From positions 1 to 64,000 of the forward strand of contig NZ_BAOG01000004.1 of assembly GCF_000400365.1 (NCBI RefSeq): 64,000 nt of DNA, in the 5' to 3' direction. The DNA is from Vibrio jasicida CAIM 1864 = LMG 25398. Its GTDB lineage: Bacteria; Pseudomonadota; Gammaproteobacteria; Enterobacterales; Vibrionaceae. The position numbers and the translations under genes were made by a program. Positions 55,031 to 64,000 of the stretch are shown one piece after another; position 1 is the first letter of the stretch, and every line of letters starts with the position of its first letter. The notes below the pieces were generated by a model, which was given only the letters and a program-made list of their open reading frames with translations, searched no databases and had not been told where the DNA came from.

Positions 55031-55897
55031 ATGGCCGGCGCAAAAGAGATACGTAATAAAATCGGTAGTGTTAAAAGCACGCAGAAAATTACGAAAGCGA
55101 TGGAAATGGTAGCAGCTTCAAAAATGCGTCGTTCTCAAGATGCAATGGAAGCTTCTCGTCCATACGCTGAAACAATGCGTAAAGTGATCGGTCATGTGGC
55201 AAACGCAAACCTAGAGTACCGTCATCCGTACCTAGAAGAGCGTGAAGCCAAGCGTGTTGGTTACATCATCGTTTCTACAGACCGTGGCCTGTGTGGCGGC
55301 TTGAACATTAACGTGTTCAAAAAAGCTGTGACAGATATGCAGGCTTGGAAAGAGAAAGGTGCAGAAGTTGAACTGGCAGTTGTTGGTTCAAAAGCGACAG
55401 CATTTTTCAAAAGCAGTGGCGCAAAAGTTGCTGCTCAGGTTTCAGGTCTGGGTGATAGCCCAAGCCTTGAAGACCTAATCGGTTCTGTAAGCGTAATGCT
55501 AAAGAAATACGATGAGGGTGAATTGGATCGCCTGTACGTAGTGTTTAACAAATTTGTGAATACTATGGTTCAGCAACCAACGATCGATCAATTGCTACCT
55601 TTGCCTAAATCGGACAGCGAAGAGATGCAGCGTGAGCATTCATGGGATTACATCTATGAGCCTGAACCAAAACCTCTACTGGACACACTTCTAGTGCGTT
55701 ACGTAGAGTCTCAGGTTTACCAAGGTGTGGTTGAGAACCTTGCTTGTGAGCAAGCGGCTCGAATGATTGCGATGAAAGCTGCAACGGATAACGCGAGTGA
55801 CCTGATTGAAGACTTAGAACTTGTGTACAACAAAGCCCGTCAGGCTGCGATTACACAAGAACTGTCTGAAATCGTATCAGGTGCTGCAGCGGTTTAA
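55031..55897 (+). CDS. atpG: ATP synthase F1 subunit gamma
   Basis: A 288-residue rotor subunit with long N- and C-terminal helices ([46 protein letters not shown]). [11 protein letters not shown] is the classic central motif. It turns inside the alpha3beta3 head. A CGGAGAG site precedes the ATG. Confidence 0.97.
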   Translation: MAGAKEIRNKIGSVKSTQKITKAMEMVAASKMRRSQDAMEASRPYAETMRKVIGHVANANLEYRHPYLEEREAKRVGYIIVSTDRGLCGGLNINVFKKAVTDMQAWKEKGAEVELAVVGSKATAFFKSSGAKVAAQVSGLGDSPSLEDLIGSVSVMLKKYDEGELDRLYVVFNKFVNTMVQQPTIDQLLPLPKSDSEEMQREHSWDYIYEPEPKPLLDTLLVRYVESQVYQGVVENLACEQAARMIAMKAATDNASDLIEDLELVYNKARQAAITQELSEIVSGAAAV

Positions 55898-55917
55898 GCT
55901 TAGGTTAAACGAAATAG

Positions 55918-57336
<1,419 letters not shown>

Positions 57337-57354
57337 GGCTAACTAGGAGGCGAT

Positions 57355-57777
57355 ATGGCACCAATAACCTTTCACCTAGACGTAGTAAGCGCTGAGAAAC
57401 GTATTTTCTCAGGTCGCGTTGAAACGTTTCAGGTGACCGGTAGCGAAGGTGAGCTGGGTATTTTCCACGGCCACACTCCGCTCCTGTCCGCTATTAAGCC
57501 TGGTATGGTGCGTATTGTGAAACAGCACGGCCACGAAGAGTTCATTTATGTCTCTGGTGGTATGGTCGAAGTTCAGCCTGGTACTGCTACAGTACTGGCT
57601 GATACAGCGATTCGTGGTGAAGATCTAGACGCAGCGAAGGCAGAAGAAGCCAAGCGTCGCGCTGAGGAGCAAATCCAGAATCAGCATGGCGACATGGACT
57701 TCGCACAAGCGGCCAGTGAACTGGCTAAAGCCATTGCTCAGCTACGAGTTATCGAGCTGACCAAAAAGCGTCGCTAA
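57355..57777 (+). CDS. atpC: ATP synthase F1 subunit epsilon
   Basis: A 140-residue subunit: N-terminal beta sandwich ([34 protein letters not shown]) and a C-terminal two-helix arm that can block rotation. AGGAGG precedes the ATG. It is the last gene of the operon, followed by a terminator. Confidence 0.97.
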   Translation: MAPITFHLDVVSAEKRIFSGRVETFQVTGSEGELGIFHGHTPLLSAIKPGMVRIVKQHGHEEFIYVSGGMVEVQPGTATVLADTAIRGEDLDAAKAEEAKRRAEEQIQNQHGDMDFAQAASELAKAIAQLRVIELTKKRR

Positions 57778-57800
57778 GCTCTATTAGCAACGTTGCATGA

Positions 57801-57827
57801 AAAAGGCGGCCATTTGGTCGCCTTTTT
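57801..57827 (+). terminator. Terminator of the atp operon
   Basis: AAAAGGCGGCC pairs with GGTCGCCTTTT around ATTT, then T's. Confidence 0.88.
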
Positions 57828-57926
57828 GATTAATTTTAGTAGGAAATTTACATCCCGCCATTAACTATTCCCTTCAAGGTGTTTAAAATAACGCCCAATT
57901 AAAACTAAAACGTCAATAGGTTAATC

Positions 57927-59288
57927 ATGAGATTCAGTGCTGTGATCCTAGCTGCGGGTAAGGGTACCCGTATGTATTCGAACATGCCTAAAGTGCTTCA
58001 CACTTTAGCAGGGAAGCCAATGGCAAAACATGTTATCGATACATGTACTGGCCTAGGCGCACAAAACATCCATTTAGTTTATGGTCACGGTGGTGACCAA
58101 ATGCATCAGACGCTTGCTGAAGAACCGGTTAATTGGGTACTGCAAGCTGAGCAGTTAGGTACGGGTCATGCAGTTGATCAAGCTTCTCCAAAGTTTGAAG
58201 ACGATGAAAAAGTACTGATTCTATATGGTGATGTTCCACTGATTTCAGCTGAAACGATTGAAAACTTGCTTGATGCACAACCTACGGGCGGCATCGCGCT
58301 ATTAACCGTCATGCTTGACAACCCAATGGGTTACGGTCGTATCATCCGTAAAAATGGCCCTGTTGTGGCGATCGTTGAACAAAAAGATGCGACAGAAGAG
58401 CAGAAGCTCATCAAAGAATGTAATACTGGTGTGTTGGTGGCGACAGGCGGTGACCTGAAGCGCTGGCTTGCCGGTCTAAATAACGAAAACGCACAAGGTG
58501 AATACTACCTAACTGACGTTATCGCGGCCGCACACGATGAAGGTCGTGCGGTAGAGGCAGTGCACCCAGTAAACGCGATTGAAGTGGAAGGTGTTAACGA
58601 TCGTGCTCAACTGGCTCGTTTAGAGCGTGCGTTCCAATCAATGCAAGCACAGAAACTGCTAGAACAAGGCGTTATGCTGCGCGACCCAGCGCGTTTCGAC
58701 CTACGTGGTGAACTGCAATGTGGTATGGACTGTGAAATCGACGCGAATGTAATCATCGAAGGTAAAGTATCACTGGGTGATAACGTAGTGATTGGTACAG
58801 GCTGCGTTCTAAAAGATTGTGAAATCGACGATAACACCATCGTTCGCCCATACAGCGTAATTGAAGGTGCAACCGTTGGTGAAGAATGTACGGTTGGCCC
58901 ATTCACACGCCTACGTCCTGGCGCAGAGATGCGTAACGACTCTCACGTGGGTAACTTCGTAGAAGTGAAAAACGCGCGTATCGGTGAAGGCTCTAAAGCG
59001 AACCACCTAACTTACCTAGGTGACGCAGAAATCGGTCAACGCACTAACATCGGCGCGGGTACCATTACTTGTAACTACGATGGTGCGAACAAGTTCAAGA
59101 CCGTCATTGGTAACGACGTTTTCGTTGGCTCAGATAGCCAACTTATCGCGCCAGTGACAGTTGCGGATGGTGCAACTATTGGTGCTGGTACTACGTTAAC
59201 CAAAGATGTCGCTGAAGGTGAGCTTGTGATCTCTCGCGCGAAAGAGCGCAAAATTACCGGTTGGCAACGTCCAGTTAAGAAAAAGTAA
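57927..59288 (+). CDS. glmU: Bifunctional UDP-N-acetylglucosamine pyrophosphorylase / glucosamine-1-phosphate N-acetyltransferase
   Basis: A 453-residue enzyme making UDP-GlcNAc for peptidoglycan and LPS. The uridyltransferase domain (about 1-230) begins with [11 protein letters not shown]; the acetyltransferase is a left-handed beta helix of hexapeptide repeats (about 250-430), with the catalytic His region [12 protein letters not shown] and the [11 protein letters not shown] block. Length near E. coli (456). Monocistronic. Confidence 0.97.
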   Translation: MRFSAVILAAGKGTRMYSNMPKVLHTLAGKPMAKHVIDTCTGLGAQNIHLVYGHGGDQMHQTLAEEPVNWVLQAEQLGTGHAVDQASPKFEDDEKVLILYGDVPLISAETIENLLDAQPTGGIALLTVMLDNPMGYGRIIRKNGPVVAIVEQKDATEEQKLIKECNTGVLVATGGDLKRWLAGLNNENAQGEYYLTDVIAAAHDEGRAVEAVHPVNAIEVEGVNDRAQLARLERAFQSMQAQKLLEQGVMLRDPARFDLRGELQCGMDCEIDANVIIEGKVSLGDNVVIGTGCVLKDCEIDDNTIVRPYSVIEGATVGEECTVGPFTRLRPGAEMRNDSHVGNFVEVKNARIGEGSKANHLTYLGDAEIGQRTNIGAGTITCNYDGANKFKTVIGNDVFVGSDSQLIAPVTVADGATIGAGTTLTKDVAEGELVISRAKERKITGWQRPVKKK

Positions 59289-59313
59289 GCTTAATTCGTT
59301 TACTTCAAAAAAA

Positions 59314-59340
59314 CAAAGCCGCTCTTGATGAGCGGCTTTG
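59314..59340. terminator. Terminator between glmU and the permease gene
   Basis: CAAAGCCGCTC pairs with GAGCGGCTTTG around five bases. A's precede it on the left and T/G follows on the right, so it may work better for the minus-strand gene. Confidence 0.7.
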
Positions 59341-59368
59341 TTGCATCTGGTGTTGTGAAAGATAGAGT

Positions 59369-60109
59369 TTAGTGACTTGGGATCGCTATGCGCTTCTCTA
59401 GCCAGCGCACCGCTTGAGAGACCAAAAGAATCAACACCAAATACTCTAAGACGAGAAACGTATAGATCTCTAATGGTAAGTACTCATTCACGACCAATTC
59501 ATTCGCTCGTCTCGTTAAGTCACTTAAACCTATTACGCTGACCAACGAACTCATTTTAAGGATATAAACGAATTGATTCCCCAGTGGCGGTAAGATTTGT
59601 CGGAACGCTTGAGGAAGAATCACCAAACGCATTTTTTGCCAATAGTTTAATCCAAGTGACTCTGCTGCTTCATGTTGGCCACGACTGATAGCTTGGATCC
59701 CGCCTCTAAATACTTCTGCCATAAAGGCACTTTCTGCAATGGTTAACGCAATCACACCTGCCCAAAAATGATTCAGTGATACGTCTAGCAGCGTCGGCAT
59801 GCCGTAATACACCCAAAGCAGCAGTACCAAAACAGGAATAGAGCGGATCACCTCCACATAAATACGGTTTATCCACTTGAGTATTGGAGAGTCAGAGAGC
59901 GCGGGTAGGGCGATGAGCAATCCAATCGTCATCGCAAACAACATACTGAGCAATGACACTTGGATCGTGTCATTAAAGCCTGCGACCAGAAATCTGATGT
60001 TTGTCAGCCCTTGTTCGGTCGATGGATCAAGAACATACCAGCCCCATTGGTAGTCAGAGCAACCGGTGAGAAAAAGCAATGAAACGAGGCACAGATGTCG
60101 ATAGTTCAC
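59369..60109 (-). CDS. Amino acid-type ABC permease with an N-terminal lipobox
   Basis: A 246-residue permease of the HisM/GlnP type with five helices and a clear EAA loop (EAAESLGLNYWQKMRLVILPQAFRQILPPLGN). Unusually for a permease, the N-terminus reads as a lipoprotein signal (VSLLFLTGC, Cys17) followed by a periplasmic stretch with YQWGWYVLDP. Its likely partner is the divergent binding protein at 60232. No ATPase gene is near, so it must borrow one or be fed by a distant gene. Substrate unknown. Confidence 0.85.
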   Translation of the reverse strand: MNYRHLCLVSLLFLTGCSDYQWGWYVLDPSTEQGLTNIRFLVAGFNDTIQVSLLSMLFAMTIGLLIALPALSDSPILKWINRIYVEVIRSIPVLVLLLWVYYGMPTLLDVSLNHFWAGVIALTIAESAFMAEVFRGGIQAISRGQHEAAESLGLNYWQKMRLVILPQAFRQILPPLGNQFVYILKMSSLVSVIGLSDLTRRANELVVNEYLPLEIYTFLVLEYLVLILLVSQAVRWLEKRIAIPSH

Positions 60110-60231
60110 AATTACTCCCTGAACTGACTAAAAAACTTCCTTTGTTGCTGCTATGTTATCAATGAAGCCGTACTAATGGTTAATAATTAAAGGGAATATC
60201 TCCCACTCTCATTCTTTTAAGGGAATAGAAA

Positions 60232-61008
60232 ATGAAAAAAACGTTGCTTGCGCTAGGAATGTGCCTGCTTGCGATAACTCAAGTCGTTCATGCAGAAAGT
60301 CGTCTACAAGAGATATTGGACAAAGGTGTTTTACGTGTAGGGACGACAGGGGATTGGAACCCGATGACGATGAAAGATCCTGCGACCAATGGTTATCGTG
60401 GTTTTGATATCGATGTCACCGCTGAGCTTGCTAAAGATCTGGGCGTTAAGGTGGAATACGTTGCGACCGATTGGAAAACACTGGTTAACGGTATCACGGC
60501 CAACAAATACGATATTACAGGTAGCGCGTCATTGAATATGTCACGCGCAAAAGTAGCAGGTTATAGCCAACCGTATTTTTATCTTGCGTTTGTACCTGTG
60601 GTGCAAAAAAAAGATCTAGCAAAATTCTCTGATTGGGCAGACTTCGATAAGCCAGATGTGAAAGTAGCAGCGACGCTGGGAACGGTTCAAGAGAAGTTGG
60701 TCAAAGACTTCTTTCCATCTGCGCAGCATATTGTGATTGAAGCGCCAGCACGTGACTTCCAAGAATTGCTAGCTCGCCGTGCCGACGTATCGGTAACATC
60801 AAACGTAGAAGCGGCCACGCTGGTGGAGAAGTTTAAACAGTTGGCGATTGTTCCAGTCAAAGAGCCGCGCAAGCCAACCCCAATTGCGATGCTCTTGCCT
60901 CAAGATGACCAAGTATGGATAAATTACATCAACCACTGGGTTGAGCTTAAGAAGACTCAAGGCTTCTTTAAGCAAACTGCTGAAAAATGGGGCTTGAAGA
61001 GTATGTAA
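60232..61008 (+). CDS. Periplasmic binding protein, cyclohexadienyl dehydratase-like
   Basis: A 258-residue exported protein (signal to VVHA, about residue 21) of the family 3 solute-binding fold. The mature start ESRLQEILDKGVLRVGTTGDWNPM and the later VTSNVEAATLVEKF recall PheC, the Pseudomonas cyclohexadienyl dehydratase, which arose from such binding proteins. Binding of an amino acid-like solute for the divergent permease is the simpler reading. Activity as a dehydratase cannot be judged by eye. Confidence 0.8.
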   Translation: MKKTLLALGMCLLAITQVVHAESRLQEILDKGVLRVGTTGDWNPMTMKDPATNGYRGFDIDVTAELAKDLGVKVEYVATDWKTLVNGITANKYDITGSASLNMSRAKVAGYSQPYFYLAFVPVVQKKDLAKFSDWADFDKPDVKVAATLGTVQEKLVKDFFPSAQHIVIEAPARDFQELLARRADVSVTSNVEAATLVEKFKQLAIVPVKEPRKPTPIAMLLPQDDQVWINYINHWVELKKTQGFFKQTAEKWGLKSM

Positions 61009-61038
61009 GCTCTTACTCTTAGCTATCCTAGAAAAACA

Positions 61039-61067
61039 AAGAGCCGCATAGTGCGGCTCTTGTTTAT
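61039..61067. terminator. Bidirectional terminator between the binding-protein gene and punC
   Basis: AAGAGCCGCA (61039-61048) pairs with TGCGGCTCTT (61052-61061) around three bases, with T-rich sequence on the right and A's on the left. Confidence 0.85.
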
Positions 61068-61095
61068 TGCTTTATAGACTGAGTTTGAAGGTGTT

Positions 61096-62301
61096 TTAAA
61101 GCTCGTCTTCACTCACCACACGAGCATTGTCAGGTGTCGTGAAGTGCTGAGACAATTCACGGTTAGATAGAATGTAACCCATCCACAGACCACCCATACA
61201 AATCACAATCGCAACACCGGTCACCATTTGAGCTTGGCTCGCCATTGCTGCAACAAGTGCGCTTGATAGGCTGCTCACGGTAATTTGCAGGCTGTTTTGT
61301 AGGCCAGCAGCCGTAGCAGGACTTTGCTGAGCACTTGCTAATGCGCGGTTTACTACGATTGGATAAAGTGCACCGTTAGCAACCGCAATCAAACAGAATG
61401 GCGCTAGGATTGGCCAGATAGAGGTCAGTTGCCATTGTGACGCAGCGAAGATAAGCAGTGCAGCAACACTAAACAGGCCAATCAACTGACGCAGAATCTT
61501 CTCGTCACCGTATTTGCGAACGCCAACCTTACCTAAGTAACCACCCACCATGAAGGCGATAGTTTGTGGAATAAAGCTTAAACCAATGTCCTTCGCTTCA
61601 TAGCCAAGTTGAGACATGATCTCAGGCATACCGGTTAAGTAAGCAAAGAAAGCCGCAGACGCAGTAGCAAACATAAACACGTTACCTAGGTAAGCTTTAG
61701 AACCTAGTAGTGATTTGATGTCTGAAGACATACTGGTTTGTTTTGCCTCTACTTTTTCATCTTTCTGAGCCATAGTTGCTACAACGAGTAGTACACCCAT
61801 TAGCGTCAATGCAACAAAAATACTGTGCCAGCCAAAGCTGTCTGCCAATAACACACCTAATTGAGGTGCGAGTGCTGGTGATAGCGCAACCAAAGGCATA
61901 ATGGTGGCAAAAATTTGCTGGCTTTGGCTAGAGTGACGTTTAATCACCATCGCTTGCCAGATCACCGCAGGAGCACAAACACCAATCGCTTGAACGAAGC
62001 GCAGTGCGAGTAGTTGCCATACTTGCTCACTGAACGCGAGGCCAAATGAGGCTATGGTAAACAGAACCAAACCTGCGGCCAACGTATTACGATGTCCAAA
62101 TTTGTCTGAAGCCAAGCCCCACATCAACTGACCAAAAGCCATACCAACAAGAAATACGGTCAGAGAAAGTGCGATTTGTTCAGGGCCTGTAGCAAAATCG
62201 ATTTCCATTGCTTTGAATGCCGGTAAGTACATATCGGTAGCAATAAAGCCGAGCATTGATAAGGCTGCGAGATAAACAAGCTGTAGTTTTGAGATTTTCA
62301 T
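61096..62301 (-). CDS. punC: Purine nucleoside MFS transporter PunC
   Basis: A 401-residue major facilitator with twelve helices, of the Bcr/CflA branch. It follows E. coli PunC (YdhC) closely: LSMLGFIATDMYLPAF, LRFVQAIGVCAPAVIWQA, IMPLVALSPALAPQLG, and SFIPQTIAFMVGGY. In E. coli PunC imports purine nucleosides and is activated by PunR. The divergent punR-like gene here supports the same role. An annotation as a drug efflux pump would be the alternative. Confidence 0.85.
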   Translation of the reverse strand: MKISKLQLVYLAALSMLGFIATDMYLPAFKAMEIDFATGPEQIALSLTVFLVGMAFGQLMWGLASDKFGHRNTLAAGLVLFTIASFGLAFSEQVWQLLALRFVQAIGVCAPAVIWQAMVIKRHSSQSQQIFATIMPLVALSPALAPQLGVLLADSFGWHSIFVALTLMGVLLVVATMAQKDEKVEAKQTSMSSDIKSLLGSKAYLGNVFMFATASAAFFAYLTGMPEIMSQLGYEAKDIGLSFIPQTIAFMVGGYLGKVGVRKYGDEKILRQLIGLFSVAALLIFAASQWQLTSIWPILAPFCLIAVANGALYPIVVNRALASAQQSPATAAGLQNSLQITVSSLSSALVAAMASQAQMVTGVAIVICMGGLWMGYILSNRELSQHFTTPDNARVVSEDEL

Positions 62302-62455
62302 GATTCAACCAATCAAATTATTTAATCATTTATTGTTCAGTATCAGTTAGCGCTAACCCTGATTTATTTACCTCGCCATTCTATTTTTCGATTTTAAGAA
62401 AATAAAACGCTAAAATTATTGGTTATCAATCAAATTTTTTGAAGGGTCGATATTC

Positions 62456-63361
62456 ATGTTCTCAAAATCTTCGTTGGAGATGCTCGATACGGTTGCTCGC
62501 TTAGGCAGTTTTACTGCGGCTGCCGAAGTGTTGCATAAGGTGCCGTCGGCGATCAGTTATGGCGTACGTCAAGTGGAACAAGAACTGGATGTGGTGCTGT
62601 TTCGCCGCTTGCCGAGAAAGGTAGAACTCACGCCAGCGGGAGAACTTTTTATTGCTGAAGCGCGTTTATTATTGAGACAGATGGCAGAAGTGAAAGCGCA
62701 AACTCGACGTGCAGCTCATGGCTGGCAATCAACGTTGAAGCTCACGTTGGATAACGTGGTCAAGCTCGACAAGCTCAAACCTTTGGTTGAAGACTTTTAT
62801 CGAGAGTTTGAATTTGCAGAGCTGCAAATCAACATGGAAGTATTTAATGGTTCTTGGGAGGCTATCGCTCAGGAACGAGCTGATATCGTGGTTGGCGCTA
62901 CTTCTGCAATTCCTGTTGGTGGCGATTTTGAAGTCAAAGATATGGGCGTACTCGATTGGGCATTCGTAATGTCTCCGGCTCATCCTTGCGTTCGTCAGCA
63001 GATACTTACCGAAGAGTTTGTCAGTAAATTTCCGGCTATTTGCTTAGATGATACGTCAAACGTCTTGCCAAAACGTCACACTGGGCATTATCCGAAACAA
63101 CGACGTTTGCTTTTACCTAATTGGTACAGTGCGATTGAGTGTCTAAAAAATGGGGTTGGCGTAGGATACATGCCACGACATATTGCTATGCCACTTATTA
63201 ATGATGGTGTGCTGGTAGAAAAAGTGCTGCCGGATGATAAGCCGCTGAGCCAGTGTTGTTTGGTGTGGCGCAAGGACGATAACCATAAGTTGATTCAATG
63301 GATGGTGGATTATCTTGGCTCGTCAAGTCAACTTCATCGAGATTGGCTACAACATTCATAA
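62456..63361 (+). CDS. punR: LysR-type regulator PunR
   Basis: A 301-residue LysR regulator. The HTH is LGSFTAAAEVLHKVPSAISYGVRQVEQEL, near identical in pattern to E. coli PunR (YdhB), as are EVFNGSWEAI, GATSAIPVGG and DDTSNVLPKR. It is divergent from punC with 154 bases between, the classic LysR arrangement for controlling the neighbour, most likely as an adenosine or nucleoside-linked activator. Confidence 0.85.
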   Translation: MFSKSSLEMLDTVARLGSFTAAAEVLHKVPSAISYGVRQVEQELDVVLFRRLPRKVELTPAGELFIAEARLLLRQMAEVKAQTRRAAHGWQSTLKLTLDNVVKLDKLKPLVEDFYREFEFAELQINMEVFNGSWEAIAQERADIVVGATSAIPVGGDFEVKDMGVLDWAFVMSPAHPCVRQQILTEEFVSKFPAICLDDTSNVLPKRHTGHYPKQRRLLLPNWYSAIECLKNGVGVGYMPRHIAMPLINDGVLVEKVLPDDKPLSQCCLVWRKDDNHKLIQWMVDYLGSSSQLHRDWLQHS

Positions 63362-63449
63362 AATTGAAAATTGACCGAAACACGTGTTGACAATGTGGTC
63401 AATTCATTAAAAATCGAAACAAAGTTCGGTAAATTTAGGATAAACGATT

Positions 63450-64000
63450 ATGTCAAAATTAGTGGATAGAAAATGGCAAATCTTACCGATCATCACATTG
63501 TCTGTGTTTATGTTGGTGGGATTATACGGGTTTTATATAACGCTTGAGCGTTCAGTGCATGATTCTGTGCAGCGAACAACGGAATCTCTGCTTACCGATG
63601 TTATCTATGAAATTAAAGAAGATGCTCCGAGCTTCGCTCACGATTCTGATATCGATGATTATATCGGTGACTTAACGCAAGCCGATGCAGATGCTCGTAT
63701 TCAAGTACTTGATGAGCAGGGCACCGTTGTCGGAGATACTGCGCTGTCAGACCGCGCTTTAATTGGACTGGAAAGTCACAGCGACCGACCTGAATTTGTC
63801 CAAGCTTGGGAGAATGGGTCTGGCTACGACGTACGCTTTAGTGAAGTGTTGTCTGTTGATCTGTTTTACGTCTCACGCAAGGTTGTTATCGATTCTCAAG
63901 AGTTCGTCGTGGTACTCGCCGTACCGATGCACCATTTGAAAACCATGACATCACAATTGATGGCGATCTTAGGTGCCATGGTGGTACTGAGTATTGGCTT
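63450..64000 (+). CDS. Membrane sensor protein, probably a histidine kinase (partial)
   Basis: An open frame from the ATG at 63450 runs off the window end (183 codons seen). It begins with a short cytoplasmic stretch and a membrane segment (about 10-28), then a periplasmic sensor domain (about 30-160) with IQVLDEQGTVVGDTAL and SDRPEFVQAW, a pattern of PAS/Cache sensor domains in PhoR/ResE-like kinases. A second membrane segment starts near residue 168 (LMAILGAMVVLSIG). A TAGGA site lies before the start. The kinase domain itself is outside the window, so the call is partly inference. Confidence 0.65.
   Translation, partial: MSKLVDRKWQILPIITLSVFMLVGLYGFYITLERSVHDSVQRTTESLLTDVIYEIKEDAPSFAHDSDIDDYIGDLTQADADARIQVLDEQGTVVGDTALSDRALIGLESHSDRPEFVQAWENGSGYDVRFSEVLSVDLFYVSRKVVIDSQEFVVVLAVPMHHLKTMTSQLMAILGAMVVLSIG

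Noticed and set aside
61096..62301. Bcr/CflA drug efflux pump as the main call for the MFS gene
   Set aside because: The sequence pattern and the divergent PunR-like regulator fit the nucleoside transporter PunC better.

Overview
The window is a gammaproteobacterial chromosome segment that I read as Vibrio chromosome 1 around its replication origin, most likely from the Harveyi clade. That species guess is inference. The reasons are the order trkH-hemG-rRNA promoter, dnaA-dnaN-recF-gyrB, rpmH-rnpA-yidD-yidC-mnmE-mioC-oriC-mnmG-rsmG-parA-parB-atpIBEFHAGDC-glmU, and protein sequences closest to Vibrio versions I remember. No transposase, phage gene or CRISPR array was seen.

Layout. Positions 1-73 hold an rRNA-type promoter reading off the left edge, preceded by hemG, trkH and yigZ on the minus strand. 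Positions 2950-7700 carry a FadR-like operator, fadBA (fatty acid beta-oxidation) and acuI (acryloyl-CoA reductase). Positions 7760-10670 hold a LysR regulator, tusA flanked by two small membrane-protein genes, and the manganese exporter mneA behind a yybP-ykoY Mn riboswitch. Then come glyQS, a lipoprotein alpha-amylase of the MalS type and a PhoP/PhoQ-like two-component pair. Positions 18407-29790 are a complete 14-gene Tad (tight adherence, Flp pilus) locus on the minus strand, running from the pilin gene flp to an OmpA-domain gene. It is followed by avtA, and by ibpA with a sigma-32 promoter and a ROSE-like thermometer hairpin.

Positions 32422-32525, just after gyrB, contain a 104-bp imperfect palindrome not explained by any gene. 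gyrB, recF, dnaN and dnaA follow. An amino acid (cystine-type) ABC transporter lies between dnaA and rpmH. The ribosome/membrane-insertion block rpmH-rnpA-yidD-yidC leads to mnmE, mioC and oriC (about 46055-46310, with DnaA boxes, 14 GATC sites and an AT-rich unwinding region). On the right side are mnmG, rsmG, the partition genes parAB, the nine-gene F1Fo ATP synthase operon and glmU. The last 4.7 kb hold a divergent permease/binding-protein pair without an ATPase, the PunC/PunR purine-nucleoside transporter and regulator pair, and the first part of a membrane sensor kinase cut by the window end.

How the parts fit. Most of the window is conserved housekeeping around the origin: replication initiation, partition, translation, tRNA modification, ATP synthesis and envelope precursors. 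The accessory part is the Tad locus, with nearby envelope sensing (PhoPQ-like) and a surface amylase. The best candidates for something not yet described are the gyrB-proximal palindrome, the layered leader of mneA, the long ibpA leader, the paired small membrane proteins around tusA, and the permease that begins with a lipobox.
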